Below are positions 6,706-14,836 of a stretch of DNA of 26,708 nt, piece by piece (the stretch's first letter is position 1; the number at the start of each line of letters is the position of its first letter). The DNA is from an uncultured Prevotella sp. (lineage in GTDB: Bacteria; Bacteroidota; Bacteroidia; Bacteroidales; Bacteroidaceae). The notes beneath the pieces were generated by a model. The model was not told where the DNA came from, did not search any database, and saw only the letters and a list, made by a program, of their open reading frames with translations. The position numbers and the translations under genes are program-made. The DNA lies in assembly GCA_900557035.1 (NCBI GenBank), contig USRA01000025.1:1-26708 (forward strand). Direction: 5' to 3'.

Positions 6706-8643
6706 ATGATAATGAAGACTTTTCTTTATAGTATCAATCACCGTTTGCCTTTCCTGCTGCTGATGCTGTTAGTTGCTACAGTGGCAGGAGCCGTAGAAAC
6801 GTTGCAATCGCCTAACGGTAAGTACCAGTTTGCCTTTTCTCAGAAAGAAGGCAAACTGATGTATAGCTTGGATTATGCCAATAAGCCAGTGGTGGAAGAA
6901 GGCGAACTGGGTGTGAACATCGACAATCACTTGGTAGAGTCTGCGATGGGCATCCCAGTGGATAACAGTAGTGTTTGGACGAAAGGTATGGAGGTGACAA
7001 GCGTGGAACGCCGTTCGGAAGACAACACTTGGAAGCCTGTATATGGCGAGTATGCGCAGATGCGTGACCATTACAATGAGATGACCATCCACCTCTTGAA
7101 GGGTGGGAAACATGAGGGGAGTGGCACGGCTTACGATAAGCGCCAGCAATATCTCCTCGACATCATTGTGAGAGCATACGATGAGGGTGTTGCCATCCGC
7201 TATCATTTCCCCGAGGCTACCAACGGCTTGTTCATGCACATCACCGAAGACTTGACTTCCTTCCGCTTTGCTCCTGGTGCGGAGGCTTACCACTATGCTT
7301 GGGCGCAAGCTCATGCCAACAAGGTGAAACTCTTGAAGAGCGAGGCTGCTTGGAAGGATGAGGCCGAACGACCATTGACTCTCCAACTGGCAAACGGTCT
7401 TTATGCAGCCATTGGCGAGGCGGCATTGACCGACTTTGTGAGAGGCAAGCTCAAGCTGAAAGCTGACAATGAACTGCAGATGGCGATGTTTGATTCCGCC
7501 GACATCATCACGGCATACGATATGCCTTGGCGATTCATCATGGTGGGTGAGAAGACTATCGACCTCATCAACAACAAGCAGATGGTGCTCAATCTCAATG
7601 CCCCTTGCCTGATACAGGATTCCTCTTGGATTAAGCCAGGCAAGGCATTCCGTGTATGCCGCTTGGATATGAAGACTTGTATGGAGGGTGTGGATTTCTG
7701 TGTGGATAGAGGTTTGCAATACATCGAACTTGATGCCGGCTGGTATGGTCCTGAGATGAAGATGTCTTCCTCTGCCCTCAAGGTATTGGAGACTCGTGAC
7801 ATTGATATGCCTAAGCTCTGTCAGTATGCCAAGAGCAAGGGCATCGGTGTGTGGGTTTATGTCAACCAGAGAGCCTTGTATCAGGAGCTTGACCAGCTAT
7901 TGCCACTCTATGAGAAATGGGGCATCAGTGGAATCAAGTTTGGCTTTGTGCAGATAGGTTCGCAGGAGTGGACCACTTGGCTTCACAATGCCGTAAAGAA
8001 GTGTGCCGACCATCACATCATGGTGGATATCCACGATGAGTATCGCCCTACGGGATGGAGTCGCACTTATCCTAACTTGATGACGCAAGAAGGTATTGGC
8101 GGCAACGAGGAAATGCCAGATGCAGAGCACAATACGATTTTGCCATTTACCCGTTTCCTCTGCGGTCCTGCCGATTATACCCCTTGTTATTTCAATGGAA
8201 GGGTGAAGAATACCAAGGCACACCAGTTGGCAATGCCAGTGGTATATTACAGTCCTATCACCTTCTTGTATTGGTATGACCTCCCGAATGTATATAAGGG
8301 AGAAAAGGAGTTGGACTTCTGGAAATATTGTCCTACGGTATGGGATGAGAGCAAGGCTTTGCAGGGCGAGATTGGTGAGTATATCGTGCAGGCGCGTCGC
8401 TCGGGCAATGATTGGTTTGTGGGAGCGATGAATGGCTTGCAGGTTCGTTACATCACTCTCAATACTGCCGACTTCTTGCAGAAAGGCAAGAAATATCGTG
8501 TGGAGATTTACAATGACAACCCTGCGTTGAATACTCGCACCAAGGTATCTACTGTAGTTCAGACTATCAAGGCTGGCAAGATATTAAAGCTTCATTTGCA
8601 GCCATCAGGCGGTGCTGCGTTGCGATTCAGTTTGTTAAAATGA
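6706..8643 (+). CDS. GH97-family glycoside hydrolase
   Basis: The protein has 645 residues with an N-terminal signal sequence (hydrophobic LPFLLLMLLVATVAGA, cleaved near residue 28). The order is that of GH97: an N-terminal beta-sandwich beginning LQSPNGKYQFAFSQKEGKL, a (beta/alpha)8 barrel from about residue 310 (LQYIELDAGWYGPEM, GIGVWVYVNQR), and a small C-terminal beta domain. Retaining GH97 members carry an Asp nucleophile after the GIK motif; here it is Gly413 (GIKFGFVQ), which is the inverting, SusB-like pattern. Glu445 (HDEYRP), Glu462 (MTQEG) and Glu468 (GGNEE) are candidates for the catalytic acid and base; I cannot assign them firmly. The substrate is probably an alpha-linked glucoside or galactoside. 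An ATG at 6712 is an alternative start. The next gene begins 4 bases after the stop. Confidence 0.88.
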   Translation: MIMKTFLYSINHRLPFLLLMLLVATVAGAVETLQSPNGKYQFAFSQKEGKLMYSLDYANKPVVEEGELGVNIDNHLVESAMGIPVDNSSVWTKGMEVTSVERRSEDNTWKPVYGEYAQMRDHYNEMTIHLLKGGKHEGSGTAYDKRQQYLLDIIVRAYDEGVAIRYHFPEATNGLFMHITEDLTSFRFAPGAEAYHYAWAQAHANKVKLLKSEAAWKDEAERPLTLQLANGLYAAIGEAALTDFVRGKLKLKADNELQMAMFDSADIITAYDMPWRFIMVGEKTIDLINNKQMVLNLNAPCLIQDSSWIKPGKAFRVCRLDMKTCMEGVDFCVDRGLQYIELDAGWYGPEMKMSSSALKVLETRDIDMPKLCQYAKSKGIGVWVYVNQRALYQELDQLLPLYEKWGISGIKFGFVQIGSQEWTTWLHNAVKKCADHHIMVDIHDEYRPTGWSRTYPNLMTQEGIGGNEEMPDAEHNTILPFTRFLCGPADYTPCYFNGRVKNTKAHQLAMPVVYYSPITFLYWYDLPNVYKGEKELDFWKYCPTVWDESKALQGEIGEYIVQARRSGNDWFVGAMNGLQVRYITLNTADFLQKGKKYRVEIYNDNPALNTRTKVSTVVQTIKAGKILKLHLQPSGGAALRFSLLK

Positions 8644-8647
8644 CAAT

Positions 8648-10054
8648 ATGATGTTATTAAGAAAAATACGTATCAGCGTTATGTTGATGGTCTTGCTGTT
8701 GCAAGGCATCTTCGTAAGTACAGCCCTTGCCATTGGTGTGGGAGGCAGTGGAATGTACCAGTGGTCAGTGGATTTGAGAGGCTATATCTCTTCAGAGACA
8801 GGCAAGGCTCCTGTGGCTTACCTTTGGGTGCCTGATGGCTGCAAGCAAGTGAAAGCTGTGATGCTTTCTCAACAGAATATGACGGAGGAGGCTATCTATA
8901 AGAATCCGAAGTTTCAGGCTCAGATGAAGAAACTGGGTGTGGCAATGGTATGGGTGGCTCCTGCTTTCAGCAACAACTGGGATCCAGCGACTGGCGCACA
9001 GAATACCTTTGAGGAGATGATGGGTAATCTTGCCGACCAAAGCGGATATGCCGAGATAGCCAAGGCTCCCGTCATCCCTTTGGGACATTCCGCACAAGCC
9101 ACTTTCCCTTGGAATTTTGCGGCTTGGAATCCTAACCGCACCCTCTGCATCATCTCTTTCCATGGTGATGCCCCTCGCACCAATCTCTGTGGCTATGGAA
9201 GAGACAATGTGGAGTGGGGACGTCATCGTAACATCGATGGTATCCCTGGCTTGATGGTGGAAGGCGAGTATGAATGGTGGGAGGCTCGTGTGAATCCAGC
9301 CCTTGCTTTCCGAATGATGTATCCTGAGAGTTGCATTTCCTTCCTATGTGATACGGGCAGAGGTCATTTCGATTGTGGCGACCAAACGGCCTTGTATTTA
9401 GCGAAGTTCATCCAAAAGGCGTTAGAACAGCGTTTGAATGCCGATGGAACGCTGCGCAAGCTCAATCCTAAGGATGGTTGGCTTGCCGAGAGATTCCATT
9501 CTGATATGGTGGGTACAGATGGAGCAGACAAAGGTAAAGCTCCTGAGATAGCTTCTGCCTCTCGCCCTCAGCCTGCACCTTATAATATATATAAGGGCGA
9601 CAAGCATGATGCCTTCTGGTATTTCGATAAGGAAATGGCGGAACTCACAGAGGCTCGATACAAGGAGACGGCGGGCAAGAAAGTGCAGTATGTTGGTTTC
9701 GAGTATCAAGGTAAGCTCATTCCATACAACGATAGGTTGCAGGGAGGCATGAAACTTGATTTAAGAAACCTGGAGGGCATCACCTTCCAGCTAAAGGCGG
9801 TCTATACCGATAGCTCTCATAGTGCAACCGCCCAAGAGCATGGCAAGAAGAAACCTCACATTGAGGTAATCAATGGTCCTGTCAAGAAAGTCAATGATAC
9901 GACCTTCAAGTTCTATCCATACGAGGCAGGATGGGACAATGTCCGTAGGTCATTCACCTGCTGGCTGGTAGCGGTTGCTGATGCCGATGGTGAATATAAG
10001 GGAGCCGTGCAACCTATCTGTATTGAGATTCCGAAAAAAGTAAAATACGAATAG
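8648..10054 (+). CDS. Secreted alpha/beta-hydrolase-fold protein, probable esterase
   Basis: A 468-residue protein with a signal sequence (VMLMVLLLQGIFVSTALA, cleaved near residue 29). A nucleophile elbow GHSAQ puts Ser148 at the expected place, and GRGHFDCGD supplies a likely catalytic His240, so the fold looks like an alpha/beta-hydrolase; the acidic third member is not obvious. About 200 residues follow the catalytic part, including a region after residue 340 that looks beta-rich. I do not recognise a described carbohydrate-esterase family. The location, 4 bases after the GH97 gene and 4 bases before the GH2 gene, argues that it removes an ester or otherwise processes the same glycan in the periplasm. 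The first two codons are both ATG. Confidence 0.7.
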   Translation: MMLLRKIRISVMLMVLLLQGIFVSTALAIGVGGSGMYQWSVDLRGYISSETGKAPVAYLWVPDGCKQVKAVMLSQQNMTEEAIYKNPKFQAQMKKLGVAMVWVAPAFSNNWDPATGAQNTFEEMMGNLADQSGYAEIAKAPVIPLGHSAQATFPWNFAAWNPNRTLCIISFHGDAPRTNLCGYGRDNVEWGRHRNIDGIPGLMVEGEYEWWEARVNPALAFRMMYPESCISFLCDTGRGHFDCGDQTALYLAKFIQKALEQRLNADGTLRKLNPKDGWLAERFHSDMVGTDGADKGKAPEIASASRPQPAPYNIYKGDKHDAFWYFDKEMAELTEARYKETAGKKVQYVGFEYQGKLIPYNDRLQGGMKLDLRNLEGITFQLKAVYTDSSHSATAQEHGKKKPHIEVINGPVKKVNDTTFKFYPYEAGWDNVRRSFTCWLVAVADADGEYKGAVQPICIEIPKKVKYE

Positions 10055-10058
10055 AATT

Positions 10059-13000
10059 ATGAATATCAAGAATTTATTATTGTTATCGGTGGCTCTCTTT
10101 GGCTCGACACTCGCAGCGAGTGCTTACGAGCATGAATGGGAGAACCCGACCGTGTTTGAGCGAGGCAAGGAACAACCACATGCTTGGTTCAAGACCTCAC
10201 ATACGAAGTTGCTCAATGGCAAGTGGCGTTTCCATTATGCCGATGACATCAAGGATGCTCCTACCGACTTCTATCGGATGGACTTCGATGATTCCAAATG
10301 GGCGCAGATTCCTGTGCCATCCAACTGGGAGTTGCAGGGTTTTGGCGCACCCCTCTATGTCAATATCACCTATCCATGGTCGCCTAATCCTCCTTACATC
10401 GACATCCCTAACCCTGTGGGTACTTACCGTACTTCATTCACTGTACCTTCTCAGTGGAAGGACAGAGAAGTGGTGCTCCATTTCGGTTCCATCACGGGTT
10501 ATGCCCGAGTATGGGTGAATGGTAAGGAAGTGGGTATGACCAAATGCTCCAAGACTCCTGCCGAGTTTGACGTGACGAAGTTTATCCATCTAGATGGTCG
10601 TGCCAATCAAATGGCGGTACAGGTGTATCGTTGGCACGATGGCAGCTATATGGAGGATCAGGACTTCTGGCGTATCACAGGTATAGAACGTGACGTGTAT
10701 CTGCAAGCTTATAACCCAGTTTCGGTTTGGGATTACAATATCACCGCTACACCTGTGGATAACTATCACAATGGACAGTTGGAGGCTGATGTAACGGTAC
10801 GCAACTTCTCTGGAAATTCCGTATCCGATAAGGTGTTGGTGCAGCTTAGGGATGCCAATGGTAAGTTGGTACTGAATGAGACAAAGCCTTTCAAAGCCGA
10901 AGGCAAGGAGGCAACCATCCACGTGAGTAAGAAACTCAACAAGGTGAACCTATGGAGTGGCGAAAAGCCATATCTGTATCAGATGTCCATGATATTGGGT
11001 GGAGATACTGTGCGACAGCAAGTGGGATTCCGTGAGGTGAAGATAGAGAATGCCCGATTGCTGGTCAATGGCAAGATGGTATATATAAAAGGGGTCAATC
11101 GCCATGAGCACAATGACTCCCTAGGACATGTGCAGAGCCATGAAATCATGATGGACAATCTGCGCCGTCTGCGTGAGTTGAACATTAATGCTGTGCGTAG
11201 CAGTCACTATCCGAATAGTCCGGAGTGGCTTGACCTCTGCGACAAGTATGGCATCTATGTGGTGGATGAGGCCAATATCGAGACTCACGGAATGGGTAGT
11301 TGCGTCTATTTCACTGATACGGTTCCTCATCCGGCTTATCGCAAGGAGTGGGCTCCTGCGCATCGTGACCGCATCCATCGTATGTTCTATCGTGACAGAA
11401 ATCATCCTAGTATCATTGGATGGTCGATGGGCAATGAGTGTGGCAATGGACAAGTATTCCATGAGCAGTATCGCTGGTTGAAGGCAAACGACAAAACTCG
11501 TTTCGTACAGTTTGAGCAAGCTTGGGAAGAGGAAAACACAGACATTGTGTGCCACATGTACCCTAACTGGGGCAGGGTGCTAGCCTATGCTAAGAGTGGC
11601 AAGCAGCGTCCTTTCATCATGTGTGAGTATGCTCACGCTCAGGGCAATAGCAATGGAAATCTTCAGGATTACTGGGATTTAATCAAGAAGTCGCCTAACT
11701 TACAAGGTGGATTCATCTGGGATTTCCAAGACCAGGGCTTCCGTCGTACACTCCATGACAATACCGACCGCCGTACTTATTGGATGTATAATGGAGAGAT
11801 GGGAAGTTATGTATGGCCTGTGGAGATGAACAGTGGATGTGATGGTGTCCTTGCTTCCGATATGAGTTACAAGCCGCAAGCCTTAGAGGTGAAGAAGGTA
11901 TATCAAGACATCATCTTCCCAGATTTCGACTGGAGGAAGGGAGAGTTGACTGTGAGAAATGAGTATCAGTTCTCGACTCTTGCCGACTATGACTTCCATT
12001 GGACGCTCTGCAAGGAAGGCAAGGAGGTGGCTATGGGTGACTTCCGCTTGAAGACCTTACCACAACAAGAGAGTACGGTGCGCATCAAGATGCCATCGCT
12101 GAAAGAATCTGATGAATATACGCTTCAAGTGTTTGCCTATACTCGCACGGCAAGCGATCTCTTGCCAGCTCATTATGATGTGGCAAAGGAGCAATTCTTG
12201 CATGCGGGCAAGTTGGAAGAGAATGCTAGCTTGCAGACACAAGGCGATGTCAAGGTGGAGACGCAGAAGAACAATATTGTGCTGACGGTAGGCAATGTCA
12301 AGGCGGAAATCAACAGGCAGAGTGGTGCGCTTACCAATTATGCCATGGATGGTGTTTCAGTCTTGCACAATCGTACTGCCTTGGAACCTTACTTCTGGCG
12401 TGCACCTAATGACAACGATTATGGCAACAAGATGCCACAGAAGAGTAACGTATGGCGTTCCGCACAGACCAATCGCTATGTTTCGAAATGTCAGGTGGGC
12501 GAACCTACCGAGGAAGGAGTGCTCATTACCTTTGACATGGTGTTGGGCGATCTCAACCAACCTTATCGTCTCTCTTATCTCTTCCGCAAGGATGGCAGCA
12601 TTGACGTAAAGGCGAGTATGGACACCAAGGGAAAGAAACTACCGGAGTTACCTCGTTTCGGTATGCGTATGACGCTTCCTAAGGGCTTCGAGAACGTAAG
12701 CTACTATGGTCGTGGTCCATGGGAGAACTATTCTGACAGAAAGACCAGCCAGTTCTTGGGTATCTATCATACTACGGTGACGGATATGTATTATCCTTAC
12801 ATCTTCCCTCAGCAGACCGGCAATCATTGTGATGTGCGCTGGGCTGAGATTACCGCTCCTCAATCGGGTGTCACCCTTCGATTCCAAGCCGAGAAACCGA
12901 TGGACTTCTCTGCCCTTCATTTCGCAGACGAAGATCTCGATATGGGATTGGAGAAGAAGATGATGCAACAGAAGGACATGCACCCACGCCAGGAAACGTA

Positions 13001-13130
13001 TGTGATTCTGGATGGTGTTCAGCGAGGAGTCGGTGGTGATAACAGTTGGGGTGAGCCACCTCACAAGGAGTATCGCCTCTTCGATGGAGAATACTCGTTG
13101 AGTTATCGCCTAAGTTTGAAAGGCTTGTAG
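10059..13130 (+). CDS. GH2-family beta-galactosidase, LacZ-like
   Basis: The protein has 1023 residues, full length for LacZ-type GH2 enzymes, with a Sec signal peptide (LLLLSVALFGSTLAASA). The domains run: jelly-roll sugar-binding domain (about 45-220, PSNWELQGFGAPLYVN), Ig-like domain, TIM barrel (about 330-620), a second Ig-like domain and a C-terminal beta-galactosidase small-chain domain (about 755-1020, with YFWRAPNDNDYG and YYGRGPWENY). The acid/base is Glu460 (SMGNECGNG) and the nucleophile Glu523 (MCEYAHAQGNSNG). It hydrolyses terminal beta-galactosides, here in the periplasm, and is the last gene of the enzyme cluster. The C-terminal domain supports beta-galactosidase over other GH2 activities, but the true substrate is not proven. 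Confidence 0.92.
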   Translation: MNIKNLLLLSVALFGSTLAASAYEHEWENPTVFERGKEQPHAWFKTSHTKLLNGKWRFHYADDIKDAPTDFYRMDFDDSKWAQIPVPSNWELQGFGAPLYVNITYPWSPNPPYIDIPNPVGTYRTSFTVPSQWKDREVVLHFGSITGYARVWVNGKEVGMTKCSKTPAEFDVTKFIHLDGRANQMAVQVYRWHDGSYMEDQDFWRITGIERDVYLQAYNPVSVWDYNITATPVDNYHNGQLEADVTVRNFSGNSVSDKVLVQLRDANGKLVLNETKPFKAEGKEATIHVSKKLNKVNLWSGEKPYLYQMSMILGGDTVRQQVGFREVKIENARLLVNGKMVYIKGVNRHEHNDSLGHVQSHEIMMDNLRRLRELNINAVRSSHYPNSPEWLDLCDKYGIYVVDEANIETHGMGSCVYFTDTVPHPAYRKEWAPAHRDRIHRMFYRDRNHPSIIGWSMGNECGNGQVFHEQYRWLKANDKTRFVQFEQAWEEENTDIVCHMYPNWGRVLAYAKSGKQRPFIMCEYAHAQGNSNGNLQDYWDLIKKSPNLQGGFIWDFQDQGFRRTLHDNTDRRTYWMYNGEMGSYVWPVEMNSGCDGVLASDMSYKPQALEVKKVYQDIIFPDFDWRKGELTVRNEYQFSTLADYDFHWTLCKEGKEVAMGDFRLKTLPQQESTVRIKMPSLKESDEYTLQVFAYTRTASDLLPAHYDVAKEQFLHAGKLEENASLQTQGDVKVETQKNNIVLTVGNVKAEINRQSGALTNYAMDGVSVLHNRTALEPYFWRAPNDNDYGNKMPQKSNVWRSAQTNRYVSKCQVGEPTEEGVLITFDMVLGDLNQPYRLSYLFRKDGSIDVKASMDTKGKKLPELPRFGMRMTLPKGFENVSYYGRGPWENYSDRKTSQFLGIYHTTVTDMYYPYIFPQQTGNHCDVRWAEITAPQSGVTLRFQAEKPMDFSALHFADEDLDMGLEKKMMQQKDMHPRQETYVILDGVQRGVGGDNSWGEPPHKEYRLFDGEYSLSYRLSLKGL

Positions 13131-13150
13131 TTCCGAGGATATCATCTGAT

Positions 13151-13195
13151 TCCTTCGCCCCAATATCTTTCTTAGATTTGGGGCGAAGGATTTTT
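13151..13195 (+). terminator. Intrinsic terminator after the GH2 gene
   Basis: A perfect 13-bp stem (TCCTTCGCCCCAA at 13151-13163, TTGGGGCGAAGGA at 13178-13190) with a 14-base loop is followed directly by TTTTT. It closes the + strand enzyme operon and separates it from the convergent ATPase gene. Confidence 0.92.
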
Positions 13196-13225
13196 CGTAT
13201 AGACATATTGAGTTGTTACTTGCAA

Positions 13226-14638
13226 CTAAAATAGTTCATCGGCAGTTATCTCTTTCTGAATTTGATTCCAATATTCATTGTGTGTCACGCCATTTGTCGT
13301 AATCATTGTCAGGAGAATCGACTTCTTGGTCTTAGTGGCATTAATGAATCTTTCCACTTTATTGTTGAGCGACATCGCATAATCTTTCGTAATGGTATAT
13401 TCTCCTTTTGAGAACTTAATTTCACAAATGTTGATGATGTTGTCGCTCCTATCTAGTACCATATCTATTTGAGCACCAGAGGAGTGCATTTCACCTTTCG
13501 CTTTCCAAGAATAGCATTGTGTGGCTACACCAGCAATCCCCATCGCTTGTTTGATTTGTGGAATATGCTGAAAGCAAACTCGCTCGAAAGCCAATCCAGT
13601 CCATGTGGCTCTGATAGGAGAATTGTAGCTGTTTGACCAGAAATGTTCGTCATTGTTTTGGTTCTCTTTGATGTACTTATAATAAAATATGGTGAAGTTA
13701 TCAACCAATTGGATCAAGTCATCTTTGGCTTTTCCCCCATAAGAAGGTATTCGCTTGATGAATCCACATTCCGTCAAGTCTTCCAGCATTCTCGTGAGTT
13801 TACCATTGCTTGTAATGCCGCCTTCTTTTACCAATTCGTCACGGGTCATTCCAAGACGGATTGTGCCTAAGGCGTCGATAATCTTGAGATATGATTCTGG
13901 CTCATTGAAAAGAGAGTCGTATAACTCATTAAACTCATTATGTAGGAAACCAGTTTCGGAGAAAATCATATTGTCTATGTTTTGGGCAACACTCAGCCCT
14001 TTGTCAAGACGTGACCAATAGAAGGCAACTCCCCCTAAAACCATATAATACTCTATAAGGTCGTAATGAGAAGCACGCATGCCTAGATATTTGGCATATT
14101 TTTCGCATTCGTGTAGCGTGAATGGCTGGAGATGTATGCGATAAGTAACACGATTGTGCAGCCCACCATGGTTTTTTAATACTTTATTGATAATCCATGA
14201 GGTGGCTGAGCCGCAGATAATCAAGAGAACATCTTTGCGAGCAGAGGCAAAGGAGTTCCAGAAATATTCCAATGCCGAAAGGAATCCGGAGCGAGGGGTG
14301 TCAAGCCAAGGAACCTCGTCTATGAAGATGATTTTCTTTTCTTCCTTGCTTTCTTTGATGAATTGAGCCAGTTGAAAGAAGGCATCGCTCCAATCTGTTG
14401 GGATTCTTACTTTCTTCATTCCACTCATTTTTAGGGCATCTCTGAAGTTGCGAAGTTGTTTTTTGAGTGTTTCTTTATACACACCTGTATGCTGAAAGGC
14501 AAACTGATAGTTGAAAGCCTCTCTGATAAGGAAAGTCTTCCCGATGCGTCGTCGCCCATAAACTGCCACAAACTCAGAGTATTCTGAGTGATAGGCCTGC
14601 TGTAATGTTTTTATTTCTTTTTCTCTTCCGATAAGCAT
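13226..14638 (-). CDS. DUF234-type AAA ATPase with PD-(D/E)XK-like C-terminal domain
   Basis: A 470-residue soluble protein. Residues about 1-230 form a P-loop ATPase: Walker A GRRRIGKT (28-35), Walker B IIFIDEVPWLD (103-113) and a sensor region LLIICGSATSW (138-148). A winged-helix-like stretch follows (about 250-300). The C-terminal part has GLAFE (Glu352), GAQIDMVLD (Asp392) and CEIKFSKGEYTI (Glu406, Lys408), which is the PD-(D/E)XK nuclease pattern typical of the archaeal-type ATPase/DUF234 family. These genes are common and mobile in Bacteroidota and archaea; their role is poorly defined. The gene lies alone, in the opposite direction between GH2 and GH88 genes, which suggests an insertion into the glycan locus. 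The start ATG at 14636-14638 is 22 bases from a good -7 element. Confidence 0.87.
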   Translation of the reverse strand: MLIGREKEIKTLQQAYHSEYSEFVAVYGRRRIGKTFLIREAFNYQFAFQHTGVYKETLKKQLRNFRDALKMSGMKKVRIPTDWSDAFFQLAQFIKESKEEKKIIFIDEVPWLDTPRSGFLSALEYFWNSFASARKDVLLIICGSATSWIINKVLKNHGGLHNRVTYRIHLQPFTLHECEKYAKYLGMRASHYDLIEYYMVLGGVAFYWSRLDKGLSVAQNIDNMIFSETGFLHNEFNELYDSLFNEPESYLKIIDALGTIRLGMTRDELVKEGGITSNGKLTRMLEDLTECGFIKRIPSYGGKAKDDLIQLVDNFTIFYYKYIKENQNNDEHFWSNSYNSPIRATWTGLAFERVCFQHIPQIKQAMGIAGVATQCYSWKAKGEMHSSGAQIDMVLDRSDNIINICEIKFSKGEYTITKDYAMSLNNKVERFINATKTKKSILLTMITTNGVTHNEYWNQIQKEITADELF

Positions 14639-14660
14639 AATGGTCTCTTCTTTTTGGGTG

Positions 14661-14668
14661 CAAATATA
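14661..14668 (-). promoter_or_regulatory. -7 promoter element of the ATPase gene
   Basis: On the minus strand TATATTTG matches TAnnTTTG, 22 bases upstream of the start codon. The near arm of a 27-bp inverted repeat begins two bases beyond it and covers the -33 region. Confidence 0.65.
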
Positions 14669-14670
14669 AC

Positions 14671-14740
14671 AAAAATATGCTTATAAGTTGCCAAAACCAT
14701 GTTAAAAAGTATAGTTTTGGCAGCTTATAAGCATATTTTT
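14671..14740. repeat. 27-bp inverted repeat at the ATPase promoter
   Basis: The left arm, 14671-14697 (core CTTATAAGTTGCCAAAAC), and the right arm, 14714-14740 (core GTTTTGGCAGCTTATAAG), are reverse complements over 27 bases with one mismatch, with a 16-base spacer. The left arm overlaps the -33 region of the ATPase promoter, so the pair looks like an operator. It could also be the end of a mobile unit. It is too far from the GH88 start (97 bases) to be assigned to that gene with any certainty. Confidence 0.85.
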
Positions 14741-14836
14741 AACATATAACAAACAATAGCTGCGCTTCCTTATTGCTCAAATACTAACCAGGTTAAGTAT
14801 TCTTCCTGTTTCATTCGTATTGATAATAAACGAATA

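Noticed and set aside
13211..13227. AGTTG...CAACT hairpin at the ATPase stop codon as a terminator
   Set aside because: The stem is only 5 bp, overlaps the stop codon and has no T-run.
14780..14801. Imperfect palindrome AATACT...AGTATT upstream of GH88 as an operator
   Set aside because: The inner bases pair only with a one-base shift, and there is no promoter element nearby to support it.
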